Below are positions 33,505 through 35,179 of a stretch of 35,179 nucleotides of DNA, one piece after another. Position numbers and translations under genes: made by a program. Under the pieces are notes generated by a model, which was not told where the DNA came from, did no database searches, and saw only the letters and a list, made by a program, of their open reading frames with translations. The stretch spans positions 1-35,179 of the forward strand of contig JAFUYH010000050.1 of the NCBI GenBank assembly GCA_017470605.1, given 5' to 3'. The DNA comes from Treponema sp. Lineage in GTDB: Bacteria; Spirochaetota; Spirochaetia; Treponematales; Treponemataceae. The number at the start of each line of letters is the position of its first letter. The first letter of the stretch is position 1.

Positions 33505-33535
33505 TAATCAGTAGAGTTTCCCCGAACATTTTTCT

Positions 33536-33550
33536 TGCAGGCCCCCTGCA
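33536..33550. repeat. Short perfect inverted repeat in the dxs leader
   Basis: TGCAGG and CCTGCA flank a three-base centre, between the terminator and the dxs ribosome site. It could be a small hairpin in the dxs mRNA leader or a protein-binding site; no clear promoter is seen around it. Confidence 0.4.
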
Positions 33551-33570
33551 TAACAGAGACGCAAGCCTTC

Positions 33571-33620
33571 AAAAAAAAAGACCGCAAGCAGTGACTTTTT
33601 AGCCACTACGACGCGGTCTA
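33571..33620 (-). terminator. Rho-independent terminator after the bS22/mS38-like gene
   Basis: On the minus strand AGACCGC (33619-33613) pairs with GCGGTCT (33585-33579), with an inner AGTG/CACT stem, followed by a run of at least eight T. It lies 25 bases after the small ribosomal-protein stop and separates that unit from dxs. Confidence 0.88.
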
Positions 33621-33645
33621 TTTGACACAATCTTCGACCTAAAAA

Positions 33646-33735
33646 CTACTTGCTCTTATGTCGATTACGTCTAAGCATCTTCTTTCGCTTATGTGTCGCC
33701 ATCTTCTGGCGCTTTCTTTTCTTTCCACAAGGCAC
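33646..33735 (-). CDS. bS22/mS38-like small basic ribosomal protein (AURKAIP1/COX24 domain)
   Basis: A 29-codon gene with GTG start. The product starts MPCGKKRKRQKMATHKRKK and is almost entirely Lys, Arg and His. It matches the AURKAIP1/COX24-type proteins annotated in spirochaetes and Bacteroidetes, relatives of mitochondrial mS38 and mycobacterial bS22, which sit at the decoding side of the small ribosomal subunit. Supporting signals are strong: AAGGAG 7 bases before the GTG, a consensus promoter upstream, and a terminator downstream. It is too short for routine gene callers. The family name is recalled from sequence pattern; ribosome incorporation here is inference. Confidence 0.85.
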   Translation of the reverse strand: MPCGKKRKRQKMATHKRKKMLRRNRHKSK

Positions 33736-33749
33736 GATGGCACTCCTTA

Positions 33750-33765
33750 AAACTTATATAAGTTT
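33750..33765. promoter_or_regulatory. 16-base perfect palindrome at the transcript start of the small ribosomal-protein gene
   Basis: AAACTTATATAAGTTT reads identically on both strands and spans the expected transcript start (about 33763), just before the AAGGAG site. It may be an operator or a 5' hairpin. Confidence 0.45.
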
Positions 33766-33769
33766 CTAG

Positions 33770-33798
33770 ATTATGACTAAAATTCATTTTCTTGTCAA
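33770..33798 (-). promoter_or_regulatory. Consensus sigma-70 promoter for bS22/mS38-like gene
   Basis: On the minus strand TTGACA (33798-33793) and CATAAT (33775-33770) are separated by 17 bases. This is the best promoter match in the window, located in the miaA-to-small-gene gap. Confidence 0.75.
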
Positions 33799-33808
33799 TA
33801 GAAATGAA

Positions 33809-34774
33809 TTAAAGTTCCTCTAAGTTTTTTTTAATTATTTCTGCAACTTTTTTAATATCGTCCTCTTCTGCCTTATATTCCACAATAATGCTTCCTGGAA
33901 TATCGCGGATATAAGTGTACTGTTTTTTTGCATATTTACAGCTGTGATGCTTTATTTCTTCTTTTACAGTCTCAAGGTCTGCACCAAATGAATCAGGATG
34001 ACAGAACCATTCGCTGTAGCCTATGGCTTTCATGCCAGGACTATCCTTTGTACAGCCTTCTGCAATAAGACGGCGGACTTCTTCTTCCAGACCTTCTTCA
34101 AACATAAGGTCAACCCTCTTTCTTATCCTTTCATACAAAAGCTCCCGGGGAGGCTGGAGAACTATAAAAATAAAATTATAGTCAGGGCGGATTTTACTTT
34201 CCTGTAAATAGCTGCTGCGGGTCTTTCCTGTAAGGTAATATACTTCCAGAGCGCGGCAGATGCGGTAAGAATCATTAGGATGAATTTTCGCGGCGCTTTC
34301 ACTGTCTATTTCTTTCAGTTCATTATATAAGGCATGGTTTCCTTCCTGAACTATGCGGGATTTTAACTGTTCCCTCAAGGCTGAATCAGATTCTGGTGTG
34401 GGCGGCACTCCGTAAAGAAAATTCCTTATATAAAAGCCAGTTCCGCCGCATACTACAGGCAGATTACCGCGAAGGGAAATATCCCTGCAGGCAGAATCTG
34501 CGGCATCTACAAAATCTGAAACATTCCACTGGCTGGAAGGAGGAAGTAAATCTATCAGATGATGGGGAATTTCCATGCAGAAAGAAGAATCGGGCTTTGC
34601 AGTTCCTATATTCATTCCCCTGTAAACCTGCTGGGAATCTGCACTTATTACTTCGCCATTTAAAATAAAATGACTGCCGCTTTGAGAGAAAAGTTCTTTC
34701 ATCAGGGCAGTCTTACCGGAAGCTGTAGGTGCAAAAATCACCACTACAGGATTTTTATCAGTCCTTGTGTTCAA
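33809..34774 (-). CDS. miaA: tRNA dimethylallyltransferase
   Basis: 321 residues. MiaA adds a dimethylallyl group to A37 of tRNAs reading U-starting codons. The P-loop is APTASGKT at residues 15-22. ISADSQQVYRGMNIGTAKP, GGTGFYIRNFLYG and KKQYTYIRD are family signatures. The start is TTG overlapping the preceding gene by 17 bases; no ATG lies near, and the next in-frame candidates (GTG at residues 11-12) would abut the P-loop strand. Its substrate DMAPP comes from the MEP pathway begun by DXS, encoded just downstream. Confidence 0.95.
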   Translation of the reverse strand: MNTRTDKNPVVVIFAPTASGKTALMKELFSQSGSHFILNGEVISADSQQVYRGMNIGTAKPDSSFCMEIPHHLIDLLPPSSQWNVSDFVDAADSACRDISLRGNLPVVCGGTGFYIRNFLYGVPPTPESDSALREQLKSRIVQEGNHALYNELKEIDSESAAKIHPNDSYRICRALEVYYLTGKTRSSYLQESKIRPDYNFIFIVLQPPRELLYERIRKRVDLMFEEGLEEEVRRLIAEGCTKDSPGMKAIGYSEWFCHPDSFGADLETVKEEIKHHSCKYAKKQYTYIRDIPGSIIVEYKAEEDDIKKVAEIIKKNLEEL

Positions 34775-34955
34775 TACGATATGTTACCCTATTGGTAAAA
34801 AGCTGTCTTGCTGCGGCACAGACAACCTTATCATGATTTGCTTCAATTTCCGGGTCATTAATTTTTGCCATCTGATATGCACGAAGGCTTGCTGCCACAG
34901 TGATTTCGTAGATGTTACCGTTATATTCTACCAATTGTTCCAATGGAAAAACCAT
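34758..34955 (-). CDS. rpoZ: RNA polymerase omega-subunit-like protein
   Basis: 65 residues from the ATG at 34955, preceded by GGGGGT; an in-frame TTG 8 codons upstream overlaps the -10 box and is rejected. FPLEQLVEYNGNIYEITVAASLRAYQMAKI followed by VVCAAARQLFTNRVTYRI fits short spirochaetal omega-family proteins (RpoZ/RPB6-like), which stabilise the beta' subunit. The match is by pattern memory and the protein is shorter than E. coli omega (91). It overlaps miaA by 17 bases and is the first gene of that unit. Confidence 0.7.
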   Translation of the reverse strand: MVFPLEQLVEYNGNIYEITVAASLRAYQMAKINDPEIEANHDKVVCAAARQLFTNRVTYRIEHKD

Positions 34956-34968
34956 TTTTACCCCCAAA

Positions 34969-34974
34969 ATTATA
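34969..34974 (-). promoter_or_regulatory. -10 box upstream of the omega-like gene
   Basis: TATAAT on the minus strand about 14 bases before the ATG at 34955, with only a weak TTAAAA-type -35 about 18 bases upstream. The predicted leader is very short but would include the GGGGG ribosome site. Confidence 0.4.
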
Positions 34975-35030
34975 CCCAAATATAATAGAGTATTTTAACA
35001 ATTCCATGAAGGTATGTCAATTACATAGCT

Positions 35031-35179
35031 AGGGCAAAGGCATTATAAAGTTTGCACATTTAAATCTGATGGACGTCCGTTACACCAAGGCTTGGAAAAG
35101 GCGGTTGAGCATTTTTTGCGAGGAAATCCTGCGGTTTTTGCAGGCAAAAATCCTCGGATTTCTTCTATGGCAGTCGCCA
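35031..35179. repeat. Dispersed palindromic intergenic repeat, copy 2 (cut by window end)
   Basis: 149 bases matching 12014-12162 with two substitutions (C to G at 35039, T to C at 35162), same orientation. The left stem GCAAA/TTTGC, the CGAGGA/TCCTCG and CCTGC/GCAGG nested hairpin are kept. The right half lies beyond the window. As in copy 1, its left end faces the promoter of a minus-strand housekeeping gene about 75-90 bases away. Confidence 0.88.

Overview
The window looks like a chromosomal segment of a spirochaete, most probably a host-associated Treponema. This rests on gene content rather than a marker gene. It has a tandem DUF115 (Maf-type, flagellin-glycosylation-related) pair, a eukaryotic/archaeal-type isoleucyl-tRNA synthetase, an oversized uracil phosphoribosyltransferase, and a dacA-cdaR-acpS-DUF2225-truA / priA neighbourhood that I recall from Borrelia. 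The DNA is AT-leaning, genes are tightly packed, and non-ATG starts (TTG, GTG, apparently one ATT) are frequent. I see no rRNA, tRNA, CRISPR, prophage or transposase gene.

Layout. (1) 1-6029, plus strand: a compact operon of an acidic Glu-rich protein (cut by the window edge), an unknown protein, two tandem DUF115 proteins of identical length, and a two-TM protein with a degenerate GGDEF-like domain. (2) 11926-6050, minus strand: ileS, a lipoprotein, upp and a TPR lipoprotein, led by a promoter next to a dispersed palindromic repeat (about 12014-12236). (3) 13079-12252, minus strand: a secreted repeat-type protein. (4) 13161-16681, plus strand: a translationally coupled cassette GT8 - acyltransferase - acyltransferase - GT8, probably making a glycolipid or envelope glycan. 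(5) 21701-16678, minus strand: a YesM/YesN two-component system followed by an LplA-like solute-binding lipoprotein, with no permease genes. (6) 22793-21819, minus strand: an exported protein of unknown function.

(7) 22853-26885, plus strand: thiI, family 4 uracil-DNA glycosylase and priA. (8) 33492-26889, minus strand: dxs, folP, dacA (c-di-AMP synthase), cdaR, acpS, DUF2225 and truA. This run combines isoprenoid, folate, second-messenger, acyl-carrier and tRNA-modification functions, and its genes overlap or are separated by at most about 20 bp. (9) 34955-33646, minus strand: an omega-like RNA polymerase subunit gene, miaA, and a 29-codon gene for a bS22/mS38-like (AURKAIP1/COX24-type) basic ribosomal protein with its own consensus promoter and a strong terminator. 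A second copy of the dispersed repeat starts at 35031 and runs off the window.

The points most worth following are the apparent ATT start of dxs, the palindromic repeat placed the same way in front of two housekeeping promoters, the tiny ribosomal-protein gene with its palindrome, and the DUF115/degenerate-GGDEF operon.
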